From Streptomyces sp. Q6 (GTDB taxonomy: Bacteria; Actinomycetota; Actinomycetes; Streptomycetales; Streptomycetaceae): a stretch of DNA of 64,000 nucleotides. The first letter of the stretch is position 1. Every line of letters starts with the position of its first letter. The DNA lies in NCBI RefSeq assembly GCF_036967205.1, contig NZ_CP146022.1:7068001-7132000 (forward strand). The letters are read 5' to 3'. Position numbers and translations under genes: made by a program. Shown one piece after another: positions 63,033 through 64,000 of this stretch. The notes beneath the pieces are model-generated. The model had not been told where the DNA came from, did not search any database, and was given only the letters and a program-made list of their open reading frames with translations.

Positions 63033-64000
63033 ATGACGCAGCCCGCCTCCCCCGCCCGCCCGGCGGAGCCCCAACGCGCCCCGGCCCCCAGCGGCAGCGC
63101 CCCCCGCGCACTGCGCCTCGACATCCGCACGCTCTCGCTGCTCGGCGTCCTCGCCGTCCTGGTCGTCATCGGCGGCATCACCCAGCCCGACTCGTTCCTG
63201 GACACCGACAACGTCCAGCTGATCCTCACCCAGGCCAGCGTCATCGGCGTCGTCACCGTCGGCATGACCTTCGTGATCATCTCCGGCGGCATCGACCTGT
63301 CCGTGGGCGCCATCGTCGCCCTCGCCAGCGTCTGGGCCACCACCGTCTCCACCCAGGAGTACGGCTTCCTCGGCATCCTGTTCACCGCGATCGTCGTCGG
63401 CGTCGGCTGCGGACTCGTGAACGGGATGCTCATCGCGTACGGCGCCGTGGTCCCGTTCATCGCGACCCTCGCGATGCTCGCCTCCGGGCGCGGCCTCGCC
63501 CTTCAGATCACCGACGGCAACACGCAGATGGTCACCGTCGACGGTGTCCTCAAGCTCGGCGAACGGGACTCGTACATCCTCGGCATCCCGCCGCTCGTGC
63601 TCGTCTTCGCCGCGGTCACCGTCATCGGCTGGCTCGTCCTGAACCGGACCACGTTCGGCCGCCGCTCCGTCGCCGTCGGCGGCAACGCGGAGGCGGCCCG
63701 GCTCGCCGGCATCGACGTACGCCGTCAGCGCCTGTACCTCTACCTGCTGTCCGGACTGTGCTGCGGCATCGCGGCCTTCCTGCTGATCGTGCTCTCCGGC
63801 TCCGGCCAGAACACCAACGGCAACCTCTACGAACTCGACGCCATCGCCGCCGCCATCATCGGCGGCACCCTGCTCACCGGCGGCCGGGGCACCATCACCG
63901 GCTCGGTCCTCGGCGTCCTGATCTTCACCACGATCCAGAACATCTTCGCGCTGAACAACATGGAGAGCGCGACCCAGCAGATCGCCAAGGGAGCCATCAT
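63033..64000 (+). CDS. Sugar ABC transporter permease (RbsC type), cut by window end
   Basis: At least 322 residues of a CUT2-class permease. ATG 63033 has AGAAGGGA upstream. Helical segments and landmarks include VGMTFVIISGGIDLSVGAIV, VVPFIATLAMLASGRG and NGNLYELDAIAAAIIGGTLL. No stop occurs before position 64000, and the frame is open, so roughly 20-30 residues are missing at the C-terminus. It pairs with the ATPase before it. Confidence 0.92.
   Translation, partial: MTQPASPARPAEPQRAPAPSGSAPRALRLDIRTLSLLGVLAVLVVIGGITQPDSFLDTDNVQLILTQASVIGVVTVGMTFVIISGGIDLSVGAIVALASVWATTVSTQEYGFLGILFTAIVVGVGCGLVNGMLIAYGAVVPFIATLAMLASGRGLALQITDGNTQMVTVDGVLKLGERDSYILGIPPLVLVFAAVTVIGWLVLNRTTFGRRSVAVGGNAEAARLAGIDVRRQRLYLYLLSGLCCGIAAFLLIVLSGSGQNTNGNLYELDAIAAAIIGGTLLTGGRGTITGSVLGVLIFTTIQNIFALNNMESATQQIAKGAI

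Noticed and set aside
1-64000. tRNA, rRNA, CRISPR arrays, riboswitches, insertion sequences, attachment sites, origin
   Set aside because: No cloverleaf-like genes, regularly spaced repeats, transposase or integrase genes, or known riboswitch cores were recognised by reading both strands.

Overview
The window is chromosomal DNA of very high G+C content from a Streptomyces or a close relative. The signs are third-position G/C throughout, GTG and TTG starts backed by purine-rich ribosome binding sites, Tat and lipoprotein signals, a CebR-type cellulase operator and several typical streptomycete families (DUF6221, XRE/DUF5753, MmyB, WYL, ROK). From memory, the order narGHJI, then cellulases, then a branched-chain-type ABC system, fdhD, fabH and a ROK regulator resembles the Streptomyces coelicolor region around nar1 (SCO6532-6535) and SCO6545-6548. 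No rRNA, tRNA, CRISPR array, prophage, insertion sequence or integrase was seen.

Layout. 1-3.5 kb: a MoxR ATPase/VWA pair and an OsmC peroxidase. 3.7-8.5 kb: a complete sugar ABC importer without its own ATPase, followed by a Gfo/Idh/MocA dehydrogenase. 8.5-10.5 kb: a stand-alone dnaK behind an HspR (HAIR)-like operator. 10.5-18 kb: an XRE regulator and the membrane nitrate reductase operon narGHJI on the minus strand. 18-24.4 kb: regulators, a pterin carbinolamine dehydratase, a broken methyltransferase, a TOPRIM protein, an aldo/keto reductase and a WYL regulator divergent from two small genes. 24.5-30.7 kb: a secreted PL11 rhamnogalacturonan lyase, then small accessory genes (two DUF6221 genes, a lipoprotein, CsbD, a 23-residue membrane peptide).

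30.9-40.1 kb is a cellulose/xyloglucan degradation island: GH74 and GH48 on the minus strand, GH5 and GH6 on the plus strand, all with a CBM2, and two CebR boxes between the divergent GH48 and GH5 genes. 40.3-42.3 kb: a methyltransferase and a second aldo/keto reductase. 42.4-49.1 kb: a branched-chain-type ABC system in which LivH, LivM and LivF are one polypeptide, plus LivG, a binding lipoprotein and a long-chain acyl-CoA synthetase. 49.5-49.8 kb holds a minisatellite. 49.8-53.6 kb: a LysR regulator divergent from a bile-acid-symporter-type transporter, a membrane-anchored propeller-like protein and a LamG-domain remnant. 53.6-56.6 kb: a MarR regulator, fdhD and an oxalate/formate-type MFS transporter with a 46-residue small subunit. 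56.7-59.9 kb: a FabH-like synthase, a GntR/FCD regulator and LtrA. 60.1 kb to the end: a ROK regulator and a sugar ABC ATPase and permease, the permease cut by the window edge.

Themes. Plant polysaccharide use dominates: PL11, GH74, GH48, GH5, GH6 and two sugar importers. Nitrate respiration and formate handling form a second theme. A technical theme runs through the window: at least seven genes or gene ends are put out of frame by the loss of a single base in a short G or C run, always a loss and never a gain. Restoring one base repairs each protein. This pattern fits homopolymer under-calling in the assembly better than true gene decay, and should be settled before any of these genes is called a pseudogene.
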